DNA of 64,000 nt, taken from Lineus longissimus (taxonomy: Eukaryota > Nemertea > Pilidiophora > Heteronemertea > Lineidae). Positions 14,590-26,241 of the stretch are shown here, piece by piece. Numbering within the stretch: position 1 is the first letter of the stretch; the number at the start of each line of letters is the position of its first letter. The position numbers and the translations under genes are program-made. Below the pieces are notes generated by a model that saw only the letters and a program-made list of their open reading frames with translations, was not told where the DNA came from and did not search any database. The stretch is taken from positions 15,190,001 to 15,254,000 of the forward strand of contig NC_088316.1 of NCBI RefSeq assembly GCF_910592395.1, read 5' to 3'.

Positions 14590-15225
14590 CAATAGTAGTT
14601 TATTCAAGTAAATAAAATATCATTTATTAAATACATACAAACTGATATTTCATTTTGTGAGCCCTCATATTAAATGCCTGGAAGCCCCAGACCAAACACA
14701 TCTCTCAGAAACGGTGTGAAATTGAGAGAACTTCCACAGGAGGCTTCATCATCTAGTTGCAAAATTCCATGTTCAGTGGTATATGATAAAAACCTTAGTA
14801 ATTGATAAAACAATACTCCGGCAAATTGCTGAATTTGACCTTTAATTGGTACCAACTAAATTTACACATCGAGATTTTTCAGTTGGCCCTCGTCTCCAAA
14901 ACCTTCAGTCCAAAGAGGGTCTAAAATATCCTTGAGTGATCACACTTCAATGATCAATTGGAAAAGAAACAATTACATGATCTACATCTAGCTGGGTCTT
15001 GAGCATGTGATTGTGCAAAAAATGCAACTAAATTTACATTCTTATGACAATTACAGTACACAGACTGCAGTAACTTGAAGTTGTGAACATTTTCCGATTC
15101 ATCATACATGTCTCTTCACTCTGAATCCTTGTTTTGATCTGATGCACAAATAGAAGCCCAGAGCCCCCGGCTCCGTATCTTACAGAAGTTTAAAGTTCAT
15201 ATGCACACAATAGTCAAGAGTTCCA
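14590..15225 (-). other. Probable 3'UTR of RFXAP
   Basis: This stretch lies directly downstream of the RFXAP stop codon on the minus strand. Minus-strand AATAAA-type signals are present near 14600 and 14630 (plus-strand TTTATT). No other exon is seen. Confidence 0.55.
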
Positions 15226-16418
15226 TCAAGACTGTCCGTCTGCCGGCTTCCACTCTGCCTCTGTTGATGGTGGTAGTGGAGGTAGACCAGGGGGTGGTGG
15301 TGACGGGTCGTCTTTTGGCTCAGTCTTCACTACAACTTTATTCAACAATTTTCTATTCGTTTCGACCTTTTTCTGTTCACGGCGTAAGAATTTTATAACG
15401 TCTGGTGATCGCATTAAACCCTGAAAAGAAATGGAGAATATGTACAATGTGTTTTGTATGACTTTCTTCAATGAAGATCATTATTGACAACCAGGTGAAT
15501 GGCACATCGCCATTTCCCCTCAATCAACTAAGCTTTCAGTCTTCCTGGAACGTAACTGCACTTTCCCAACTGAACTGCCTTCTGTTTCTGACAAATAGTA
15601 AGAGTCTTATGATACATAGCACTCAAGTGATTGTTGACCGACTGCAGTTTTGAATGACTAGACTCACCATCTTTTTTTCATTCAGCACTTCCTCGAGGAG
15701 GCTGGCACGGAAGCCGCTCACTCCACTGGAAGTCCCAGGTTGTGGGGCATCCCCGCTCCCTCCTGGCGCCTTTGTACCTGGCTCAGTCTTAGGTTGCAGC
15801 TGAAACAGAATGGAGAAGATATGAGTAACTGAATTTGGATTACCAGAACGAAAACCACATGCCCAATGCAACTCAACAATACTGTCCTGAGCCAATTCCA
15901 CATCTAACTGGGATCATTACATATTACCCCTTTTCTGTCCCAGATAGCCTAACAAGAGCAGATAAGTCTAAGAAATCATTGTCATGTCCTTTGAAAATGA
16001 GGCAATTTGTTCAGCAATCCTTCAAGTACTATTTTACCGCAGACCATTTTGTACCCGCCACAAAGCCATCAGCGAAAAAATGTTTCGTTTGAAGTCCACT
16101 TACATCAACAATAGGTGTCCTACACCGCTCCTCCAATCTCTTCTTCAACATTTCCTTGTGAAGTTTACTTTGATGCGCCTTACACACCCAGTTCCGTGTC
16201 GTCCGCGTTTTCATCGTGACTTCTGTACACCCTTCAATCGTACACCGCTGCGTCCGCATCTTTCGCGCACCAGGCGACGCGAGATCCTTCCCAGAATCCT
16301 TATCAGCCATGATGTGTAACTGTGTTGCTTTAAAGTCTTTGGTTTCGTTCATATGGATTTCTTTCAATGCACCAGCGTGGACGTAGTCCTCAAAAAAATC
16401 AAAGTTCACCATTTCCAT
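15226..16418 (-). CDS. RFXAP: Regulatory factor X-associated protein (RFXAP) homologue, 213 aa
   Basis: Three coding exons, read on the minus strand: 16418-16104 (105 codons), 15799-15668 (44 codons) and 15420-15226 (64 codons plus stop). All introns are phase 0 with GTAAGT/GTGAGT donors and TTTCAG acceptors. Residues about 57-95 form the RFXAP cysteine motif (C59, C64, C79, H82; IEGCTEVTMK and WVCKAHQSK). Residues 137-165 carry the C-terminal signature LLEEVLNEKKM followed by LMRSPDVIKFL, which matches vertebrate RFXAP. A Pro-rich tail follows (about 187-201). In vertebrates RFXAP joins RFX5 and RFXANK in a nuclear complex that binds X-box promoters such as MHC class II; in an invertebrate the targets must differ. 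At 213 aa it is shorter than the roughly 270-aa human protein, whose long acidic/Gly-rich N-terminus is absent. The start is the first Met of the exon; an extra upstream exon is not excluded. It lies only 344 bp downstream of DPH3 on the same strand. Confidence 0.85.
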
Positions 16419-16761
16419 GGCTTGATGAACAAACCTCCCTGAGAATTTTTCCGTCTTCGAAAAGAAGACCCAGCCTTATTATATTTATGAATAAGGCAAA
16501 TCTTTATAAGATATTTGTAATTCGTCGTCTTTTGAGTTTGCAGTAAATAAGCCTTCTCTTTGATGAATGAAAAGGTCCAAACCAAATATCTATAAAATGG
16601 CAATTGTCTCCAAGTTATTTTCTTTACAGCTGAGATCAATAGAATTAGACTTATTCAGTAATTGTCTATCTAAAATCTGCAAAAATGTCAATGTTGTTTG
16701 TTCCTTTGTACAATCTGCTGAGATCAATTGGAATAACCAAGTCTATTTTGTTACATGTAGT

Positions 16762-17632
16762 TTAAACTTTCTCTAGTTCTGGTTTAGTTGGCGCAAAAAC
16801 TACTTCCCCTGTCATGAAATCCTCCTGAAATGAAGTAGACTTGTAAGAAACTACAAAGTTCATTAAGACATTGACAATTTTTACAAAGGCATCAAAGTCA
16901 CAGTGTCTGTCAATGCTATTCTACAACTTAGAAGCATCAATAAGTGGGCCAGAGCATAGCTTGACTGAGGGTCCCCGCAACAAAATACTGGTATGCAAAA
17001 TAATATCCTAAACTAACTCCTGGCATGGCTTTTTCAAACTTACTGGGTCATAGATAACTTTCACTATCAAAGAACAACTTGGGCAGGTTGCGACGTCTTC
17101 ACCACTTTCTAGATCTTCCTGAAACAAAGAGAAGTAATGTTTTGAAGCATGACAACAATTTTGATATTTAAAATACAAATTTTTGACAGTTTAATAGAGG
17201 CCCTCAAACCAGGTGGAGGAAGTCACTGAAGAAGGCCACAATCTGATTGTCACAATGCCAATGGTCCCACACCCATGATCTTATGTTTCATTGTTTGTTG
17301 TGCCTAGCCTATGCTACATTCAGATAAGAAAATAAATCTTGATGCTCTTTTTCCTTCACGGCAATTTTGACGATGTTAAAACTAAGTAAAACAGTAAACG
17401 TGTCGAGGCTAACACAAAAAAGAAGACGCACCCCTTATTTTGGGACTCCCAGTATAAAGGCAAAAGCATTTGCAGTGGTGAGTGCATTCCCACACACCCC
17501 CCCCCCAAATTAACAGATTCTAACCCGCGTTATTTCAAAGCGATCACCACATGGACATGGATAGTAGTACGTTTCAGTGTCTTCATCATATTCCATATCC
17601 TCTATTTCAATTTCATCATGATATATTGACAT
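16762..17632 (-). CDS. DPH3: DPH3, diphthamide biosynthesis protein 3 (CSL zinc finger), 81 aa
   Basis: Three coding exons: 17632-17525 (36 codons), 17118-17044 (25) and 16824-16762 (20 plus stop), both introns phase 0. The protein starts [18 protein letters not shown], the classic DPH3 opening, and has the four zinc/iron-binding cysteines of the CSL finger: C26 and C28 (CPC) and C48 and C51 (CPSC). The VIYDP stretch and the acidic GEVVFAPT tail also fit. Length equals the family norm (human 82 aa). DPH3 supplies electrons to the Dph1/Dph2 radical-SAM enzyme in the first step of diphthamide formation on elongation factor 2, and also serves Elongator-dependent tRNA modification. It is divergently arranged with AASDH, its start codon lying 745 bp from the AASDH start. 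This is the most certain assignment in the window. Confidence 0.96.
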
Positions 17633-18376
17633 TCTGAGTGAATATTATCAGTTTATTTTACTCAAAATCGAAAAATCAGCCGCATTGTCCTCCATCACAG
17701 CGGAAATTGATTTCAAACTTGTGCGCATGCGTAATTCATGGTATCCGGTTGTTTCGCTTCCTGACCTTTTCGCCCCAATCGTTTCGCTCCCTGGAACTTT
17801 TTGTTGGGGATTGAGAAAATACAGGAAAGTTCAAGTGGCAAAGTGGATGTGCTTTCAAGGGTTGTTAAATTTAAAAAGAAGGAATCGTTTGGTCACATCT
17901 GCTGTGTGATCTTTGGCAGGTCACTTGTCTTTCAGTCTTTAATATTATCAGTGCAGTGCCCTAGCAAAGAGGACAACGTTAAGTCGGTGAATTGGTTTGG
18001 ATGGAGATGACCCTTACCACGAAAAAGATCTCAGATTCACCATCGTAAAATCGGAGTTTACCATGCTCACTATGGTGAATGTAGAATTTACCATGCTCAC
18101 CATGGTAAAATATTTCACCGTCCCAATTAAAGTGATTTACCTAGGAATACAGTTGAACTTCACTGAAAACTAATGATGTGTTGATGAGTTCAATGAATCC
18201 TTCAATTCCTTTGATTTTCTTGGTGAACTGACGTCCGACAATGACCCCTTGACGTGTACCTGCATTGCCATTGTGTGTAAAACAGTTATCTATTTTCGGA
18301 CAAAGCTTTTAAAACACTTAATTTCTTTTTCAGAACATGCCAGGATCCATCTAAGTCACAGTGATTACTCATCATC
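17633..18376. promoter_or_regulatory. Divergent DPH3/AASDH promoter region and AASDH 5' leader
   Basis: The two start codons point away from each other. An NRF-1-like palindrome TGCGCATGCG lies at 17722-17731 and an ETS-like GCTTCCTG (CAGGAAGC on the other strand) at 17756-17763, typical of TATA-less housekeeping promoters. On the plus strand TTTTTCAG at 18326-18333 looks like an acceptor, implying an upstream non-coding AASDH exon. The leader after it has a 5-codon upstream ORF (ATG 18337, TAA ends 18354). Short imperfect palindromes of the form ACCATGCTCACYATGGT lie at about 18058-18108. Confidence 0.6.
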
Positions 18377-21300
18377 ATGTCTACCATCCATTCTCTAGTA
18401 TCAGATGCTGCTGGAGTCTGGAGTGAGCATATTGCCACCATATTTGATGATGGGGAGACTGTATCATTGCTGACCTATGGAGAATTGACAAAAGAGGTGC
18501 ACCAGGTACGGTCCGGCTTGAATAGCTAGTCTGCGAACAGAGCCAAAGCAAGCCGATAAATAGTGGCCAAACTGACTTATGTTTAACCTGTCAGCAGGTG
18601 ACTAGATATAAAAGATGACATTTATACATGAATTTTCAGCTCACATGGGAGGGTAAGTTACTAAGTAATGAATAAACTAATATTTTTGTCTCATCTGTTT
18701 TCAGTTTAGCGATGTGCTTAAACAACACATTGAGACCAGTGACGTGGTTGCACTGTGTGTCATAACAATGGAGAAAGTGCCTGTTTATCTCCTGGGGTAT
18801 GTGATCTCAGTACAATGTTCCTCAGTTTGCTGTTCCTGGTCTTTTGACAACTAACAAGTCCACAATTACTTAGATTTGAAGAACTCCTGGCATACGGAAG
18901 ATTTGAATAGAACACGGCTGTGTATTGTTTCAACCAAAAGAATTGCTCCTCCTGGACATAATACAATGTATATGGTAATCCCATGATGGAATGCATCTAT
19001 TTGTTCTATTATTTAATCAGTAATCTTTTTATTTTCAGAATCATGGCGTCCTCTGCAGCATTTTTCTACATCAATCCTGATGACTTGAACCATCCTGCAT
19101 ATTATCGAGATATCCTCAGGAAACTTCACGTTAGATTCTTTCTAATGGACAGCACCTGCCTTGAGGTAAACGTTTAAGACTTCAATTCCGTTGTTCAAGT
19201 AAGAATCCAAACAATGTATGGCTAGGAATAGCATTGGAGAGCTGTGGTACAAATGCAGAAAGTTTACTGCCTTTTTTTCTTACTTTTCTGCCTATAGTTT
19301 CAACCACATCGTGCTAAAAAGTCCTATTTCTTGTTTCCTTTAGGTGCAGTGGATACAAGAACTTCTCCCAGTGATCATCCCAAATCTTCTCCTTTCCGAA
19401 CTTGGGCTAGTCCTGCTCCATCTCCCCAACGTCCCCCGTGAGGAATGCGATATCCCTCTCGCTTATGCCATCACCACTTCTGGGACGACTGGAGTGCCAA
19501 AAATTGTCAGGGTGCCTCACAAGTGCATCATTCCAAACTTATTGGATTTCCGGTATGTGGGCTCTAACTGCCTCTGGTCCTCTTCTGTATATATAGTTTA
19601 CTGAAGCCTGATGTAGATTGGAACGGGGGAACTTCGTGCTTCCAGTGTCCGGTTGTTCAAAACAAGCTTTGTCATGAACACTGGCTTTCATTATCTTGGC
19701 ATTAAGTCTAATAGTCTGAAATGGTAGTTTCAGCGGATTAACAACAGATGTCTTTAAATTCTTACTTTTGATCTTTCTAGAAAAATCTTCGCAGTCTCGG
19801 CGACCGATCGTGTTTTCTGTGCCTCGCCATTGACCTTTGACCCCAGCATAGTCGAGATCTTCACCAGTCTGATCAGTGGTGCAGCAGTAGTTTTCACGTC
19901 AGCAGATGTCAAGGCCGCTCCACGAAAGCTCCTGGATGTGATATATCATAGACAGCAAATAACTGTCCTACAGGTTGGCCTAAACCTTTAATTTACTTCC
20001 TCAAAACAGTAGAACATTGTACTTGAGTTTGATCAGTTATCGTCTGCTTACTAGCTTCCATTGTATTCACATGCTGTTTACTCTCTAGGTTTAAAATGGC
20101 AGGAGTTTGTCCTTAGAAGGTACCTTTTGCCTTTGTTAGTCTCTACATTGTCATACCAATGCTCCTCTTGTCAAATTTTCAGGCCACACCAACTCTCATG
20201 TCTCGTTTCTCTCTTGACCTCCTGAAGTCGACCCTCCTCAGTACATTTTCACAGCTAAGAGTTCTAGCGTTCGGTGGCGAGGCATGCCCAGCCCCAAAGA
20301 CCATTAAATCTTGGCAAGGAGAAGCAAACAGCACAGAGTTCTTTAACCTGTACGGTATAACAGAAGTATCTGCCTGGGCAAGTTGTTGTGAGATTAAGAC
20401 ATCTCATTTGAAAGAGGGACTGGACGAGATGTTCCTGGGTGATCCCTTATCAGACACTGAGTTTGAAGTCAGGACTTGTGATGGTGTGGAAGTCCTTGGA
20501 GAAGGAGATGGAGAGCTGTTTATAGGTAAACATTTATGTTTTAATGAAGTTTCCAAGGAACTTATGAATTGACTTATTTGCTTTGTGTTAGGGTACAAGG
20601 AACCTCAGTTTTATATCTCATTCAAAGGACAATGCAATTTTGGGTTCAGTATCTTGCTTGAGGACACTGTGATGAAACGGCAGTGATCCTTCCAAGAATC
20701 AAACTTGGGGCCTTTCGTATTATGAGCCAGGCACTCTTGCCACTAAATCAATTATTGTTTCCAGGTGGAAGCAAGAGAGTGTGTCTCCTTGATGATGAAG
20801 CGAGAGTGGTTGAAAAAACATTCCGTTCTTCTGGTGATATCGTGAGACGGGATAAGGCTGGCAAGATGATCTTTGTTGGGCGAAAAGACAACCAGGTCAA
20901 GAGGCACGGCAAGAGAATCAACCTGAACGATATCGAAAAGGTAAGATTACTGGATTTATTTCACAATTTAATTCTTGCTGCCATTAAAACTTGCAGCACA
21001 GAAAGTGTCTCACGAAGAATTGAATTTACAAACCTATTGACATTAAATTGAAAAGACGTAGTGTAACACCTCTAGTATTAGCAGCTATTGTGAAAAATCA
21101 TAAACATTTGTTGCCAGATATGACTGAAATTTGATCCTGCATATTAATTTCATTTGTAATGATAAGTCTCTTCCTCGAGGTTTACGTTTAGGCCTAAAGA
21201 AAGCCTCCTCTCTTTTCTCCAGGCAGCTGTAAGATGTACTGGTATTTCTCATGCTGTATCAATGTTCAAAGACAACCAGCTTATCCTTTTCATCTCCAGT

Positions 21301-24300
21301 TTCTGCCCTGACTGGAAGGAGGGTCTACGCCAGACACTGGTGGACCAGCTGCCCGGCCATGCCCAACCGGATGACATTGTTAGAGTTGAAAGCTTCCCAA
21401 TGACAAATCATGGTAGCTGTTTTAGATTGAATGACTTCTGCTCTAAATAGGGGTACAGTGACTCTGTGGAAAAGCGTCTGACTTGTAATTGAAAGGCTGG
21501 GGCTTGGGCCCAGCTGGTGCGATTCTGTTACTCTCAAACAGCCTGAAATGGCCAAGTGTAACTGGTACCTTTTTACAGAAAGGTTATTGGATAAGGCTTG
21601 GAAATAACTGTAAAGTTCTTTGAGATACATATAGATGTATTGGTGTAAAGCGCTATAGACATGAGCTGATCTCTGGTTGTTCTTCTGTAGGGAAAGTGGA
21701 CCAAAAGAAGCTCTGGGACAGCCTGAAGAAGAGTGACATTAGCCTCCAGCAAAAGAATTCTCCAGGAGATCTAGTCAAGGTTGGTGCCAAACGTCCTCAT
21801 TCATGTACATTTCGATTCCAAAGTGACAGAGACTTATGCACGTACAATTAACTGGCTTAGAAGCCATTGGGAATATTGGTCAGCTTGTTTAAATACAAAA
21901 TTTGATTCATGAAATCTGAGAACTGTACAATTATAACTGTTTTATAAGAGATCGTTTTTCTTTTCCAGAGCCTCCTTGATCTTCCAATCAGCTTCACATT
22001 TTCTCCTCCTGAATCTTTCCTGTCCTTGGGTGGCGACTCGGTTCAAGCTCTCCAGTTTGTTACAAAAATTGAGGAGGAATTTGGTCTAGAAATTCCCCAG
22101 CTGATGGACTTGGTTCTTCATAAACCTATGAGAAAAGTTTTGGAGTATCTCAATGAATTATTAGTCCAAAGAACAAAGGAATTAGACTTGAAGAATGAGG
22201 ACCTTAATAGTGTGCAAGTTCGTGCTGATTTCAATGTAGATACTGCATCTGTCAGTGAGGATTTCAGCTGTTTTGATAAAGATAACGGGAAAAATTGTGG
22301 TGAAAATATCCGCCCTGACCTGGTCTGTGATTCAAACAATGTTGACACGGAAAAAGTAATGGAAAATTCTCAGATAATTGCTGGAAAGAACTGCCTTTCA
22401 GTTCTGAATAATTTAAAACGATCCTTCAGAGAAGAATTTGTTGAGTCTGAAGCAAGTGCTGAGGGTATGAATTGTGATAAAATAGTTTCTGACTACGAGA
22501 AGCATTTGCCTTGCAATGATTGTAATAAATCTAGAAAAGACTTGTTTTTTTCTATTCAGAGAGGAAATCGATACTCTTTGACGAACCCAAGGCTTCATTG
22601 CTCTCCCTTTTTAACAAACGGTTCCCAGGACTTTCGATTTATTCATTCAGAGATATGCTCTGGTGCTAATGCTAGAAATGCTTCAAAGAAATTTTGTGCC
22701 GATACTAAATCTTCTGGGACATTTCTGGAACATTCTGTCGCAACGGAAGTTGAAATGGACTTTGAGGCTGAAAATTATAATGGTGCTCAGGATAGACTGC
22801 CAATATATATTTCTAGTCAGATTCTGAATACTGGTACAAGAGCTGAAGGGGATTTGACGTCCAGTTTACAAGGTCCCAAGGCATTTCAAGGCGCTGTCCA
22901 TGAATGTGGTTTGGATGTGACTCAAAAATGGTGCTATAGTACGGGAAAGTGTGTCGATGCTTCCCCACTGATCGTAGTTGATGGGTAAGTGTCATAAAAT
23001 ATCAAATAAGGTGTCTTTAGTATCATCCCATAGTCTCAACTGGTACTACAACTGTTTGAGTCTGCACTGGCATCCTTCGTGCATTTCTAGAAACCGGAAC
23101 AAAACGGTCATTTGCTGTCATTGAAAATCTGTGGTGAACAGTAGAATGTACTTACAATTATACACAATATTATGTAATGTAGTTGCTCTTGGTTCATCAT
23201 TTATCTGTAGTTTCTTATGATGTTCTCTTTCAGATTTGGCCTGGGTCATGTCTATATTGGATCTCACTCCCATCGGTTCAGTGCCCTCTCACTTGAAACT
23301 GGTCGGCCATTATGGGAGGTGATGCTGGGAGATCGAATTGAGTCGTCTGCTTGCACGTCTGCATGTGGCAAGTACATCATTGTTGGTGAGTACGATACCT
23401 TGATTCTATATGGTCATACATGTACCTATTCAAAACTTATGCAATTGTATCTCAGTGGTTTTGAGTCGTCTTTTGTTCCCTGGATGTACAGCTTAAGTTA
23501 CTGATCGAGCATGAAATTAGGATTGACTGGCGAACGAAATAAAAAAAAACGTACTGAAAACAGAAAAGTCTGCTCACTCAGTGGACAAGCCAGCTAAGGA
23601 AAGCAAGTTATCTGCTTTTACCGACCAAAGATTTTTATATCGTTTCCGGAGCATTGTGTTCATGTCTTTATGATAAAGTAACTTGTGTTTGCTTCCAGGT
23701 TGCTATGACTACAATCTGTATATCCTAGACAGAAGCACAGGCAACATTCATTGGGCATTCCGAGCTGGTGCCGAAGTCAAAAGTTCACCTGTGGTAGATC
23801 ATGAGACAGGACTGGTTTATTTTGGAGCTCATGATCAGTGTGTTTATGCATTGGATATTGAGGCAAGTTGGTTATTTTCTGGACAGTAGGCTAACCTCAA
23901 TCAAACCTCTGTATCCACCTGCCACAAGTAGATTACCAAAGGTTTTGTCAATGGTGTAAAATAAAAGGGGAAAGAGCCATCAGAGTATCAAGTCATTGGC
24001 AACTTTTAACAACATGCTCCTTCAAAGAAGGCTTTTAGGGACCTTTTGAAAGATTATGCTGATGGCCTTGTTCTATGTTTGATTCTCTATTTCAGAGCCA
24101 AAGTTGTCTGTGGAAGAGAGACTTAGGCTGTGGGAGCATCTATGCCTCTGTTTGCCTAGATAAGAAAGCCGGCAGACTCTATATTGGAAGTTTGGGGGGA
24201 CTAATCATGGCTCTGGATCCTGTGAGTATAGTTTGAATATTTTGCTGGTCTTATAATAGTGAATTGTTGATGGTGAATGTGTAACTCGTAACAGCAGTTG

Positions 24301-25674
24301 TAGAAGTATCTGAAACCTGCTTCGAATAGCATTGAGTATCTTGTTTTCCCAGGTGGGAACCCAACTTCAAATGCTGGGAACAAAATAAGGAAGAGTCAAG
24401 TCAGTTTACTTTATGATAAAGGAATATTTTGAAAGACATAGTTTCTTTGTTCATACAATGCGTTACATAAGCTTTTGTCAGGCTGTGATAGCCGATTCGT
24501 ATTTGGAAATAGCTATGCAGCTAGACACATTATTCAACAGAGACTAACTTATTGTTCCTTGTAAAATAGATCAGAAGACAACTGGGCATGTATCTACTTT
24601 TCATTCTACTTTCTAGGATACTGGTGACCTGCTGTGGACCTACAACACCAAAAAGCCAGTCTTCTCATCCCCGTGTGCCACTCTTGATGGGATAATAGCT
24701 GGCTGTGTAGATGGATGCCTCTACTATGTTAACCATGCAGGAAGTCTGGTGAGTGTCTTCTTCATATGGCACTAAAAGATGACTTGAAGGGTGAACTAAA
24801 ATCACAGACATCTAAATTTTTCAGCATGGAGGTTTTCCATTTGAAGAAATGGTGTGATGAAATAGCACCATTGATTTGTTTGATTCAAATTCAAATGACA
24901 TAATGCTTTTTCCAAGAATCTCAAAAATGACCTTTAATTCTTTTTCTTCTACTAAAATGATTAAAAGGTCTGCAGAAGTCTGGTTGGCGTACTTCCTGTA
25001 GTTTTGTATTTTGTAGTTTTGTATTTTAGAATTGTGTCACCCTTTTTTACCAGAAACGTTCTTCTGTGTGTAAATATTGCCCCGGCCCAGATATAATTTG
25101 CAGTAAGATAATGACCTTCACGTGATATTCTTTTCAGATCTGGAAATACGAGACAGGAGGACCGGTCTTTTCCTCACCTTGCCTCACGACAACCAATCAA
25201 ATGATCATCTTTGGATCACATGACTCGTGTGTTTATTGTCTCGACCAATCAGGACAGTGCAAATGGAAGTTTATGGCAGATTCCTCAGTATTTGCAACCC
25301 CATTCACATTTTCTTTAACTGCCAAGGATAAACTGAAAACACGTTTTGAAGGAACAGAGGAAAGAGTGTGTGATGTGACTGCCAGTAAAACTTGTGATGA
25401 TCATTTGAGAACAAATGACAGCCCTTCAAAAGAAACTCAACAAATTAGGAATAAATCGTGTCATTGCAGTGGAGGAAAATCTTGTGAAAAATGCGTGACA
25501 ATAGTTTGTTTTTTCTCCACTAGAGGCACAATGTATATTCTTGATGTCATGTCTGGGGAGATGATGTATCAAAGACATCTTCCTGGCGAGGTGTTCTCAT
25601 CCCCTGTTTGTATTGAGGACATAATTGTGGTTGGCTGCAGAGATGATTATGTTTATACCTTTCAAATCCAGTAA
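18377..25674 (+). CDS. AASDH: AASDH/ACSF4: adenylation-carrier-PQQ propeller protein, 1224 aa
   Basis: Fifteen coding exons: 18377-18505, 18705-18796, 19039-19165, 19344-19552, 19781-19973, 20183-20525, 20765-20940, 21223-21412, 21691-21779, 21969-22984, 23234-23385, 23699-23862, 24096-24221, 24617-24748, 25138-25674. They sum to 3675 nt and stay in frame. The adenylation domain (about 1-500) has the ATP-binding loop TTSGTTGVPK (160-169), NLYGITEVSAW (305-315), SGDIVRRD (387-394), GRKDNQVKRHGKRI (403-416) and the C-terminal Lys488. The carrier domain has GGDSVQAL with phosphopantetheine Ser540. Residues about 600-840 are a poorly conserved Ser/Asn/Asp-rich linker, followed by PQQ/quinoprotein-type beta-propeller repeats (about 845-1224, motifs like VYIGSHSHRFSALSLETG). 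The family is related to yeast Lys2-type and NRPS adenylation enzymes; its substrate in animals is unsettled. Human AASDH is about 1098 aa; the longer linker explains the difference. The intron after 23862 starts with GC, not GT. Confidence 0.95.
20590..20762 (-). mobile_element. tRNA-derived SINE in AASDH intron 6
   Basis: On the minus strand a box-A-like TTAGTGGCAAGAGTGCCTGG is followed by a box-B-like AAGTTTGATTCTTGG and then the tail element TGTCCTCAAGCAAGATACTG, which resembles the conserved tail of several animal SINE families. The element abuts the acceptor of the next exon (20761-20764). Confidence 0.6.
21450..21668 (+). mobile_element. Candidate SINE in AASDH intron 8
   Basis: The plus strand shows a degenerate tRNA-like head (TGTGGAAAAGCGTCTGACTTG, box-A-like, here given in part; GGGGCTTGGGCCC, box-B-like). 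The tail GTGTAAAGCGCTATAGAC is of a kind seen at the 3' ends of many invertebrate and fish SINEs/LINEs. It ends just before exon 9. Confidence 0.55.
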
Positions 25675-26241
25675 AACCACTATATTTATTAAAGGACATC
25701 CTTTGAACTGATGTTAACTTTTCTTCATAATAGAGGGATGTTTTGATTGCGGAGGTCAAATAGAATGGAACTGACCAATTTTTGATCCAAAAATACTGTC
25801 CAACATCTCTGGTTTAGATTTTCATAACAATCTTGCATGGAGTAGAAACTAAGTCTCTCTCAATTCAAATCAAAACTCCACACATCCTTGACCTTCTTGG
25901 TTCACTCTTGGATGATTATACAATCACAGAGGTCAAATAGAATGGAACTGACAAATTTTTGATCCAAAAATACTGTCCAATATCTCTGGTTTAGATTTTC
26001 AAAACAATCTTGCATGGAGTAGAAACTAAGTCTCTCTCAATTCAAATCAAAACTCAACACATCCTTGACCTTCTTGGTTCACTCTTGGATGATTATACAA
26101 TCACTGCAGTTTCCCGTGCAGCGCCATGCGAAATCACTGTGGTTTCCAGCACAGCGCCATCTTGACTCGGTGACTCCACTCTCTCTGGGACGATACATCC
26201 GCATTGCAGTTTCCTCAACTGAAATTTCTTCGGGGAGGCTC
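25675..26241. repeat. Convergent 3' region of AASDH and the HEAT gene with a 177-bp tandem duplication
   Basis: Two nearly identical 177-bp units lie at 25752-25928 and 25929-26105, differing at only a few positions, just after the AASDH stop (25674). ATTAAA at about 25689 is a possible AASDH poly(A) signal, which would put the duplication outside the mRNA; if it is not used the repeat is in the 3'UTR. The HEAT gene ends from the other side at 26242. No further exon is seen. Confidence 0.85.
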
